Below are positions 17,792 through 24,918 of a stretch of DNA of 64,000 nucleotides, one piece after another (position 1 is the stretch's first letter; each line of letters begins with the position of its first letter). The position numbers were made by a program, and so were the translations under genes. The stretch is from JABFSM01 sp964439025 (GTDB lineage: Bacteria > Gemmatimonadota > Gemmatimonadetes > Gemmatimonadales > GWC2-71-9): assembly GCA_964439025.1 (NCBI GenBank), contig CAYTMW010000001.1:124001-188000 (forward strand), written 5' to 3'. A model generated the notes under the pieces. The model saw only the letters and a list, made by a program, of their open reading frames with translations. It made no database searches and was not told where the DNA came from.

Positions 17792-18346
17792 ATGCACCGA
17801 CGACAAATCCTGAGTGTGCTTGGGACGGCGGCGCTGGCGCCGCTCTTCGCCCCGCTGTCCGCCCGGGAGAGATGGGCGGCCGGCACCCGCCTCCACGACC
17901 AGACAGTCCGGCAGGCCGGAGGTCGCGCGCTCTCTCCGGCGCAGATGGCGCTGGTGACGGCGCTGGCCGACACCGTCATTCCGCGCACCGACTCGCCGGG
18001 GGCGGTCGATGTCGGCGCTCCCGCCTTTGTCGACCTGCTTCTCGCGGAGTGGTATCCAGACCAGGAACGGCAGGAGATCCTGGCCGGCCTCGATGCGTGG
18101 GACGCCCGCTGCCGGGAGGCGCAGGGAAACTCCTTTGCGGCGCTCGACGAAAAGGGCCGCATTGCGTTCCTGACGGTGGTGGACGTGGAGACCGGTACAG
18201 CCGGATCACCTGCCGCGGCCTATGTCGCGATCAAGAGCGCGATCGTGTTCGGCTACGTCACCTCGAGGCAGGTGGCTGAAGCCCAGCGCACCACGCCAAT
18301 CATTCCGGGCCGGTTCGACGGCTGCGTGCCGGTGGGAGGACGGTGA
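17792..18346 (+). CDS. Gluconate 2-dehydrogenase subunit 3-like (hitchhiker) protein
   Basis: 184 residues. A twin-arginine signal (HRRQILSVLG) exports the protein folded; the family is the small subunit that rides out with a partner FAD subunit lacking its own signal. LSPAQMALVTALADTVIPRT and VGAPAFVDLLLAEWY are the family core. Its stop overlaps the start of the GMC oxidoreductase (GTGATG), which lacks a signal peptide and so would be the partner. Known complexes oxidise sugars or sugar acids in the periplasm and pass electrons to a cytochrome c; no cytochrome gene is nearby. Confidence 0.85.
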   Translation: MHRRQILSVLGTAALAPLFAPLSARERWAAGTRLHDQTVRQAGGRALSPAQMALVTALADTVIPRTDSPGAVDVGAPAFVDLLLAEWYPDQERQEILAGLDAWDARCREAQGNSFAALDEKGRIAFLTVVDVETGTAGSPAAAYVAIKSAIVFGYVTSRQVAEAQRTTPIIPGRFDGCVPVGGR

Positions 18347-20040
18347 TGAAACCGGCACAGGATACGACCTACGATGCAATTGTGGTTGGCAGCGGCATCA
18401 GCGGGGGCTGGGCCGCGAAGGAGCTCTGCGAGCGCGGGCTTCAGACCCTGGTGCTGGAAGCGGGCCGGAACATCGATCCCGGCCGGGACTACGTGGAGCA
18501 CATTCAGCCGTGGGAGGTGCGGTTCCGCGGCCGGGGGGATCGCAAGGCGCTGGAGCGGGATCAGCCGGTGCAGAAGAACTGCTATGCCTGCGACGAGTGG
18601 GGCTCCAAGTTTTTCGTGAACGACAGGGAGAACCCGTACGAGAACGATCCGGACAAGCCGTTCGCCTGGTTCCGGGGGCGGCAGGTGGGCGGGCGCTCAA
18701 TCACGTGGGGACGCCAGGTCTATCGCTGGAGTGACCTCGACTTCGAAGCCAACGCGAAAGAGGGCATCGGGGTGGACTGGCCGATCCGCTACGCCGAAAT
18801 CGCGCCGTGGTACGACCACGTGGAGCGGTTCATCGGGGTGAGCGGCCAGGCCGAGGGGCTGGCCCAGCTTCCCGACGGGCAGTTCCTCCCGCCGATGGAG
18901 CTGCGCTGCGCGGAACGGCTGGTGCGCGAGAAGGTCCAGGCGAAGTGGGGGGGCGAGCGGCTGCTCACCATCGGTCGGGTGGCGATCCTCACCCGGAATC
19001 ACAACGGCCGGGCGGCGTGCCATTACTGCGGCCCCTGCGAGCGGGGGTGCATCACTCATTCCTATTTCTCCAGCATCGGTTCCACCCTGCCGGCGGCCCG
19101 GCGCACCGGCCGGCTCACCCTGAGACCGGACAGCGTGGTCGAGAGCATCATCTACGATGAATCACGGGACCGGGCCACCGGCGTGCGGGTGATCGATGCG
19201 GTCACCATGCAGCCGCTCGAGTTCCGGGCGCGCATCATCTTCCTCTGTGCCTCGACGCTGGAATCGGCGCGGCTGCTGCTCAACTCCAAGAGTCCGCGCT
19301 TTTCCACGGGACTCGGGAATTCCTCGGGGCAGGTCGGCCGGAATCTCATGGACCATGCCTACGGCGCCGGGGCGAGCGGGACGATTCCCGGGATGGAGGA
19401 CCAGACTTCGTACGGCCGGCGGCCCAACGGGATCTACATCGCCCGGTTCCGGAACGTGAAGGACAGGCATCCCGATTTTCTCAGGGGCTACGGCTTCCAG
19501 GGTGGCGCGGGGCGCGGCGGGTTGCCCAGGCCGCGGAACGGATTTGGCCCGGAGTTCAAGGAAGCGCTCTTCCGGAGGGGGCTCGGGCCCTGGAGCTTCT
19601 CGATCAGCGGCTGGGCCGAGTGTCTGCCCAGGGAAGACAACCGGATGGAGCTGCACCCGACACTCAATGACAAGTGGGGAATCCCGGCGCTCCGGATCAC
19701 CTGCACCTGGGGTCCCAACGAGCGCGCGCTGCTTCAGGACATGCAGACCACGGCGGCGGAAATGCTGGAGGCCGCAGGCGCGACGAGTATCCGCAGCCAC
19801 GATTCCCGGAATCCGCCGGGGCACTGCATCCACGAGATGGGCACCGCGCGGATGGGACGCGACGCGAAGACCTCGGTGCTCAACGGGCACAACCAGCTCT
19901 GGGATGTGAAGAACGTGTTCGTGACCGATGGGGCGTGCATGGCGTCGTCGGCGTGCCAGAATCCATCGATTACGTACATGGCGCTGACCGCGCGGGCGGC
20001 GGCGTTGGCGGTGGAAGCGATGAAGAGGAATGAGCTGTGA
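18346..20040 (+). CDS. GMC-family FAD-dependent oxidoreductase (sugar dehydrogenase type)
   Basis: 564 residues with an N-terminal FAD-binding motif VVGSGISGGWAAKEL. The C-terminal catalytic part has PGHCIHEMGTARMG, where the His is the usual active-site base, and the final FAD-contact motif FVTDGACMASSACQNPS. A four-Cys cluster near HYCGPCERGC (about 222-232) resembles the 3Fe-4S/Cys-rich insert of membrane-bound sugar dehydrogenases. No signal peptide: export is probably by piggy-back on the Tat partner upstream. Followed immediately by two TIM-barrel genes, suggesting sugar oxidation with further processing. Confidence 0.9.
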   Translation: MKPAQDTTYDAIVVGSGISGGWAAKELCERGLQTLVLEAGRNIDPGRDYVEHIQPWEVRFRGRGDRKALERDQPVQKNCYACDEWGSKFFVNDRENPYENDPDKPFAWFRGRQVGGRSITWGRQVYRWSDLDFEANAKEGIGVDWPIRYAEIAPWYDHVERFIGVSGQAEGLAQLPDGQFLPPMELRCAERLVREKVQAKWGGERLLTIGRVAILTRNHNGRAACHYCGPCERGCITHSYFSSIGSTLPAARRTGRLTLRPDSVVESIIYDESRDRATGVRVIDAVTMQPLEFRARIIFLCASTLESARLLLNSKSPRFSTGLGNSSGQVGRNLMDHAYGAGASGTIPGMEDQTSYGRRPNGIYIARFRNVKDRHPDFLRGYGFQGGAGRGGLPRPRNGFGPEFKEALFRRGLGPWSFSISGWAECLPREDNRMELHPTLNDKWGIPALRITCTWGPNERALLQDMQTTAAEMLEAAGATSIRSHDSRNPPGHCIHEMGTARMGRDAKTSVLNGHNQLWDVKNVFVTDGACMASSACQNPSITYMALTARAAALAVEAMKRNEL

Positions 20041-20870
20041 GGCGCAGAGAGTTTCTGGCCGGCATGGCGGCGATGGTCACCCTGAGCGAAGCGAAAGGGC
20101 CGATCCTCGCGAAGGCGCAACTTTCCCGCATCGGCATCCAGCTCTACACCGTCCGGCGGGACCTCCAGCGGGACGTCGAGGGAACGCTCGCCAAGGTGGC
20201 GGTGATCGGCTTCAAGGAAGTCGAGTTCGCGGGATTCCCGCAGGGGACGGGTGCCTCGCTTCGCGGGGTCCTGGCTCGCCACGGCCTCACCGCCCCCTCG
20301 AATCATGTGCCGTTGCAGGCGCTCCGCGCCGACTGGGAGCGCACCCTCGACGATGCGGCGGCGCTGGGACAGCGCTACATCGTGGTGGCCTTCATTGCCG
20401 CAGAGGAGCGCCGTAGCCTCGACGATTGGAAGCGAATAGCTGCGCTCTTCAACAAAGCCGGGGAAGCCTCCAAGACGCGAAAGATCCGGTTCGCTTACCA
20501 CAATCACGATTTCGAATTCGTGCCGATCGGCGGGAAGATCGGCTATGACGTGCTACTCGCGGAAACCGATCCGAAGCTGGTTCAGTTCGAGATGGACCTC
20601 TACTGGATCACCAAGGGCGGGAAGGAACCGCTGGAGTACTTCGCGAAGCATCCAGGACGCTTCCCGCTGTTACACGTCAAGGACATGGCCCCTGCCCCGG
20701 CCCGCGGATTTGCCGACGTCGGCACGGGCACGATCGACTTCAAGCGCATCTTCCGCCGGGCCAAACAGGCGGGCGTGCAGCATTACTTCTACGAGCAGGA
20801 CACGACCCCTGGCTCTCCCTTCGAGAGTGCGAAGGTCAGCTACCAGTATCTCAAGAGCTTGAGGTTTTGA
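20037..20870 (+). CDS. Exported sugar isomerase/epimerase-like TIM-barrel protein
   Basis: 277 residues from GTG 20037, overlapping the GMC stop. RRREFLAG is a twin-arginine signal. The barrel (AP endonuclease family 2/xylose isomerase-like) has IGIQLYTVRRDL, KEVEFAGF, RFAYHNHDFEF (metal-binding His), VQFEMDLYWITKGG and PLLHVKDMAP. The signal region is odd: residues about 14-25 (VTLSEAKGPILA) are encoded by a copy of the CACCCTGAGCG-type repeat, as if inserted into the export signal. The family includes 3-keto-glycoside-processing enzymes, which fits the dehydrogenase upstream, but the substrate is inferred. Confidence 0.85.
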   Translation: MRRREFLAGMAAMVTLSEAKGPILAKAQLSRIGIQLYTVRRDLQRDVEGTLAKVAVIGFKEVEFAGFPQGTGASLRGVLARHGLTAPSNHVPLQALRADWERTLDDAAALGQRYIVVAFIAAEERRSLDDWKRIAALFNKAGEASKTRKIRFAYHNHDFEFVPIGGKIGYDVLLAETDPKLVQFEMDLYWITKGGKEPLEYFAKHPGRFPLLHVKDMAPAPARGFADVGTGTIDFKRIFRRAKQAGVQHYFYEQDTTPGSPFESAKVSYQYLKSLRF

Positions 20871-21718
20871 TGAAGCGGCGCGAAGCGATTGGCGTGCTGG
20901 CGGCCGGTGCAGGTGTCGTGATGGGTCACCCTGAGCGCAACGAAGGGGCCAATGCCGGCAGGTTAAAACAATCCGTCTCCTACTGGCCCTACAGCAAGAT
21001 CCCGCTCCCCGAATTCGCGCGAGAGTGCAAGAAGATCGGTCTTGATGCGGTGGATCTCCTCCAGCCGGAGGAATGGCCGGTGGTGCGGGACGCGGGGCTC
21101 ATCTGCTCGATGGGGTATCCGTCCAAGCGCCGCGACTTCCTGAGTACCGGCTTCAACGATCCGACCAAGCACGACATGCTGGTGGACGAGCTGGAGCGGA
21201 CGCTGCCGCTCGCCGCGGCGGCGGGAGTGCCCAACCTCATCGCGATGTTCGGGAACCGGAAGGGGCGGAGCGACGAGGAAGGCGCGGCCAACTGTATCAC
21301 CGGCCTCCGCCGGGTCGCGGTGGCGGCGGAGAAGCACGGTGTTACGATCTGCGTGGAGCTGCTCAACAGCAAGGTGGACCACCGGGACTACATGGGCGAC
21401 CACACCGCCTTCGGGGTCAAGGTGATACTCGGCGTAGCCTCACCGCGGATCAAGCTTCTGTACGACATCTACCACATGCAGATCATGGAAGGCGACGTAA
21501 TCCGCACCATCCGGGACAACTTTGCCCACATCGGGCATTTCCATACCGGCGGGGTGCCGGGGCGGCACGAGCTGGACGACACGCAGGAGCTCAACTGGCG
21601 GGCGGTGTGCCGGGCGATCGCGGACAAGGGATTCACGGGGTACCTCGCGCACGAGTTCGTGCCGAGCCGGGATCCGTTGACCTCGCTCCGGGATGCCGTC
21701 GCCCTGTGTGAGGTCTGA
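20870..21718 (+). CDS. Exported hydroxypyruvate isomerase-like TIM-barrel protein
   Basis: 282 residues from ATG 20870, which overlaps the previous stop (TGATG). Twin-Arg-like start (KRREAIGVLAAG). The barrel carries the metal and substrate residues of hydroxypyruvate isomerase-type enzymes: CVELLNSKVDH, KLLYDIYHMQIMEGD, HIGHFHTGGVPGR, GYLAHEFVPSRDP. As in the gene before, the signal is interrupted by the interspersed repeat (VMGHPERNEGANAG at about 18-31). Probably acts in the same periplasmic sugar pathway. Confidence 0.85.
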   Translation: MKRREAIGVLAAGAGVVMGHPERNEGANAGRLKQSVSYWPYSKIPLPEFARECKKIGLDAVDLLQPEEWPVVRDAGLICSMGYPSKRRDFLSTGFNDPTKHDMLVDELERTLPLAAAAGVPNLIAMFGNRKGRSDEEGAANCITGLRRVAVAAEKHGVTICVELLNSKVDHRDYMGDHTAFGVKVILGVASPRIKLLYDIYHMQIMEGDVIRTIRDNFAHIGHFHTGGVPGRHELDDTQELNWRAVCRAIADKGFTGYLAHEFVPSRDPLTSLRDAVALCEV

Positions 21719-21729
21719 GAGGCACTCTC

Positions 21730-22182
21730 ATGGACTGGTTCGTTAAGGCATTCATCCGCGCCAGTCTGGCCTGGTTCGCGGCAGGCATCGGGCTCGGCCT
21801 GGCAATGGCGATGCATCCGGCGTGGGTCATCTACCGGCCCGCGCACGCGCACATGAATGTGGTGGGATTCATCACGATGATGATCTTCGGCGTTGGGTAT
21901 CAGCTGTTGCCCAGGTTATTCGGGCACCGTCTGTTCAGCCCGGGGATAGCGATTGCCCACTGGTGGCTCGTGAACCTCGGTCTGGCGGCAATGGTGGCGG
22001 GGTTCATGCTGAGCCCGCACATCGGAAGCAAGAGCGCGCCGGTCACTTCGGTGGGCGGGGTGTTGTTTGCGATCGGCGCGCTTGGCTTCGTGTACAACAT
22101 GTGGCGCACCTTCGATGCGGGGGATGCCCGCCGCGGTGCGGCTACACCGACGGGTCGACCGCTGCCCACCTTGGACGATTGA
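21730..22182 (+). CDS. Four-helix membrane protein resembling an oxidase subunit I fragment
   Basis: 150 residues with four membrane helices. HAHMNVVGFITMMIFGVGYQ followed by LLPRLFG resembles the haem-ligand helix of cbb3-type oxidase subunit I and NnrS-like proteins. It is much shorter than a real oxidase subunit and carries only this part, so it is a stand-alone small family protein. It lies 17 bases upstream of a NirK-like copper protein; a role in nitrogen-oxide or redox chemistry is a context inference. GAGAGGCACTC precedes the ATG. Confidence 0.7.
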   Translation: MDWFVKAFIRASLAWFAAGIGLGLAMAMHPAWVIYRPAHAHMNVVGFITMMIFGVGYQLLPRLFGHRLFSPGIAIAHWWLVNLGLAAMVAGFMLSPHIGSKSAPVTSVGGVLFAIGALGFVYNMWRTFDAGDARRGAATPTGRPLPTLDD

Positions 22183-22199
22183 AACCGAAAGGGAAACTC

Positions 22200-23351
22200 A
22201 TGCCTGACGACCGATCGATTGCGCCGGTGCCGCGCCTCTCCGAGCTTCTCGAAAAGCCCGATGAGTCCCCGACCACCCGGCGCCGGTTTCTGGGCCAGGC
22301 TTCGCTCAGCCTGGTGTTCGGCGGGGCGGCCCTCGCCGCATGCAGAGAAGAAGCCGAGAAGCCCGGCGGCTCAGAAGGAGCGAACGGGGCGGCCCAGGCC
22401 GACAGCAGCGACCGCTTTGCCAACGCCAACAGCAGGCTGGACTCGACGCTGCACAAGGAGCCGGGGCACGGGGACCTCACCACGGTTCCGCCGGGGGCGA
22501 CGCTCCCGGAGCTCCGGCGCTATGACCCGACACTGCCGCCGCTCTCGAACGAGCGAACGCTCCGGCTCAACTGGCGGGCGCAGGAGGTGCCGGTCCGGAT
22601 TTCCCAGGACACCACCGTGGCGGCGTGGACCTTCGAGGGGGACATCCCGGGGCCGATCGTGCACTGCCGGGCGGGGGACACGGTCGAGTTCACCCTGACC
22701 AACGAAGGGATCGTTCCGCATTCGATGGACTTTCACGCGGCCCAGATCAATCCCAAGACGTCGTTCCGGTCGGTCACCAGGGGGCAGTCGGTCAATTTCA
22801 CCTTCAAGCCGAAGTGGGCCGGCGCGTTCATGTATCACTGCGGCAGCGCGCCGGTGCTGATGCATATCGGGTCGGGGATGTATGGGGCGATCATCGTCTC
22901 GCCGGCCACGCCGCTGCCCCCGGCAAAGGAATTCGTGCTGGTGCAGAGCGAGTTCTACCTCGCTGCGGCGGACGGGAGAGGGATCCGGCCGTTCGATTAC
23001 ATCAAGATGCTCTCGACGCTCCCAGATTTTCTGGCGTTCAACGGCCGTCCACTTCAATACGTGACCGATCCGATCAGGGTCAAGCTCGGGGACCGGGTGC
23101 GGTTCTGGCTGGTGAATTGCGGCCCCACCCATCCCTGCGCCTTCCATGTAGTCGGCGAGCAGTTCGACACGATGTATCTGGGAGCGCCCCCGGGAAATCC
23201 AGTTCGCGGGGTGCAGACCTGGGACGTGCCCGCCGGTGGCGGAATGTGCTTCGAGCTGATCTGCGACGTGGCCGGGGAGTTTCCCTTCGTAAACCATGGG
23301 TTCGGGCATGGGCAGAAGGGGGCGATAGGATTTTTGGTGGTGAGCGAGTAG
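22200..23351 (+). CDS. Two-domain copper oxidase, NirK-like nitrite reductase family, Tat lipoprotein
   Basis: 383 residues from ATG 22200. TTRRRFLGQ is a Tat motif and LAAC a lipobox, so the enzyme is folded in the cytoplasm and tethered after export. All copper ligands of NirK can be placed: PHSMDFH (type 1 His, the active-site Asp, type 2 His), YHC (type 2 His, type 1 Cys), LMHIGSGM (type 1 His and Met), CAFHVVGE (second-domain His) and VNHGFGHGQKG (type 2 His from the neighbouring subunit). Loop lengths differ from textbook NirK, so a related multicopper activity is also possible. Confidence 0.85.
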   Translation: MPDDRSIAPVPRLSELLEKPDESPTTRRRFLGQASLSLVFGGAALAACREEAEKPGGSEGANGAAQADSSDRFANANSRLDSTLHKEPGHGDLTTVPPGATLPELRRYDPTLPPLSNERTLRLNWRAQEVPVRISQDTTVAAWTFEGDIPGPIVHCRAGDTVEFTLTNEGIVPHSMDFHAAQINPKTSFRSVTRGQSVNFTFKPKWAGAFMYHCGSAPVLMHIGSGMYGAIIVSPATPLPPAKEFVLVQSEFYLAAADGRGIRPFDYIKMLSTLPDFLAFNGRPLQYVTDPIRVKLGDRVRFWLVNCGPTHPCAFHVVGEQFDTMYLGAPPGNPVRGVQTWDVPAGGGMCFELICDVAGEFPFVNHGFGHGQKGAIGFLVVSE

Positions 23352-23436
23352 GACGGAGACCGCTACCATTGCCCTTGGGTGTGCGAGGCGATCACCATCT
23401 CCGCTTCCGCTTGCGCCCCTTGGCCGAGACAGCCTC

Positions 23437-23820
23437 CTATTTGGGCGGCCGAGAGGGCCTGTACCGGACCTCAGGCAGGCCTTTGAAGTCCGCGTCCTGG
23501 GTCCAGAGAGTAGCCTCCCGAGCGCGGCTCGTGGCATAGGTGAGGCTGTCCACTAGGGGGAGCTTGTGCTCCGGACCGAGTCGGGCCGCATACAATGCCA
23601 GCGCCGAGTCGACGGCCACGACCTCCCCCTGGTGCAGGAGAGCCGCGGCCTGCAGAGCCGCATCCTCGCCGCGCTGCTGGAGAACGCGACGAAAGACCTC
23701 GTACAGGACGATCGCCGGGACCAGTAAGTCATCGATCGCTTCAATCACGGGGGCGAAGTGTCCAGCATTTGGACCGTTGGCAAGGTACTCGAGCCACGCC
23801 GACGAGTCGACGACGTTCAC
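23437..23820 (-). CDS. vapC: VapC-type PIN-domain toxin
   Basis: 127 residues. PIN-domain RNases use clustered acidic residues; here VVDSSAWLEYL (D near residue 4), IVLYEVFRRVL (E), LPLVDSLTYATSR (D) and LWTQDADFKGL (D) give the full set. Such toxins cut RNA to stop growth. The ATG overlaps the stop of the AbrB antitoxin upstream, the standard arrangement. Confidence 0.92.
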   Translation of the reverse strand: MNVVDSSAWLEYLANGPNAGHFAPVIEAIDDLLVPAIVLYEVFRRVLQQRGEDAALQAAALLHQGEVVAVDSALALYAARLGPEHKLPLVDSLTYATSRAREATLWTQDADFKGLPEVRYRPSRPPK

Positions 23821-24023
23821 ACCCGATCCCGATCCCGCGGCACCGAAGTGTCAATGCCTTTCAAGAAGCCGCGCATCGATTTTATGGACCTGACGGGGAT
23901 GAATTCCACGCGCTCTCCGTACTGGAGCGCCTGGACCTGTTGCCCCGCCCGGAGCCCGAGCGCTTCCCGAATCTGCCGGGGAATCACGACCTGGAACTTC
24001 GGTGATACCTTGACAACCGTCAT
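23817..24023 (-). CDS. vapB: VapB-type (AbrB/MazE-like) antitoxin
   Basis: 68 residues. VKVSPKFQVVIPRQIREALG is the SpoVT/AbrB swapped-hairpin DNA-binding fold. The C-terminal tail (RGFLKGIDTSVPRD) should wrap around VapC. Complexes of this kind normally bind their own promoter, which would lie in the AT-richer stretch at 24024-24070. Four-base overlap with vapC. Confidence 0.9.
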   Translation of the reverse strand: MTVVKVSPKFQVVIPRQIREALGLRAGQQVQALQYGERVEFIPVRSIKSMRGFLKGIDTSVPRDRDRV

Positions 24024-24158
24024 CGTGTTGGCCTGTTAAACGATAAGCTAATCTATCAACAAGTCGTACTACGATCAAGAGACGGCTCAGCCGAATCGAG
24101 GTAAACGACGGGGGGTCGTTGCGGATCAGCGACCATTGAACCAGCCGGGGAGGGTGTG

Positions 24159-24396
24159 ATGCAACGCTCGAATGTTCGAGTAGGGGCAGTGCTCGCGCTG
24201 ATGGCCGGCACTCATCTCTGGATGGCTCCGGGTGTGGCCGCGCAAGGAGATCGCAACCCGGCTCCACATCGCGGTGCACACGGTCAAGAGTCACGTGCAC
24301 AACCTCCTGGAACAACTGGCGCTCCGGAGCCGGCTGGAAGTGGCTGCCTTTTCCCGGAGCGGAGTCGGTCGTCCGGACCTGGTCCGCCTGGTCTAG
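24159..24396 (+). pseudogene. Chimeric remnant: signal peptide start joined to a LuxR-type HTH fragment
   Basis: ATG 24159 opens a frame encoding a signal peptide (GAVLALMAGTHLWMAPGVAA) that then turns into low-complexity sequence. In a second frame, 24244-24396 reads KEIATRLHIAVHTVKSHVHN then LLEQLALRSRLEVAAFSR and TAG, which is the second half of a LuxR/NarL helix-turn-helix. The fusion point lies near 24240. Neither part is complete, so I read this as the joined ends of two lost genes. From 24397 to 24516 I see nothing but the leader of the next gene. Confidence 0.6.
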
Positions 24397-24516
24397 TTCT
24401 TTCGAGCTGGTCCCGAGTCAGCCCAATGGTCAATTGGCGGCTCCACCCCGCCCGATTAGCGTTCATGTCCGGATACAGGCCGGGGCCAATTGCCCCCCAT
24501 TCTCCCAGGAGCCCGC

Positions 24517-24897
24517 ATGTCTAGACACCTTACGCGATCCATGATCATCGCCGCCGCCGCGCTCAGCCTGACCGCTCCGCTTCATGCCCAGGGCAGGAGC
24601 GCGGTCAGCAGTGCGGAGCTCGATGCCGCCGTTGCCACCCGCCCGCCCGGTAACCGGGAAGCGGTCCGCGAGTTCCTCGCGACCGACCAGGTACAGAAGG
24701 TCGCCGCCCGCATGAGGGTCAGCGCTTCGGATCTTTCGGCCCAAGTCGCCACCCTCGACCAGGCGGCGCTGGACCAGATCGCCGAACAAACCGCAGTCGG
24801 TGACCGGACCCTGGCAGGCGGCGCTGACACGATCGTCATCAGCACGACCGTCATTATCATCGCCTTGCTGATCCTCATAATAATCCTGGTCAGCTAG
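24517..24897 (+). CDS. PA2779-like small exported protein with C-terminal GG-hydrophobic tail
   Basis: 126 residues from ATG 24517 with AGGAG upstream. A signal peptide ends in APLHAQ. The middle is polar and helical (about 30-98). It ends with LAGGADTIVISTTVIIIALL, a double glycine directly before one strongly hydrophobic helix that reaches the C-terminus. PA2779-family proteins, as I recall them, have the same plan and sit beside a PA2778-type C39 peptidase, as here (next gene 21 bases downstream). The Gly-Gly could be the peptidase cleavage site. The function of the family is not known to me. Confidence 0.7.
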   Translation: MSRHLTRSMIIAAAALSLTAPLHAQGRSAVSSAELDAAVATRPPGNREAVREFLATDQVQKVAARMRVSASDLSAQVATLDQAALDQIAEQTAVGDRTLAGGADTIVISTTVIIIALLILIIILVS

Positions 24898-24918
24898 CGC
24901 GGCCGCGCTGACCGACCG

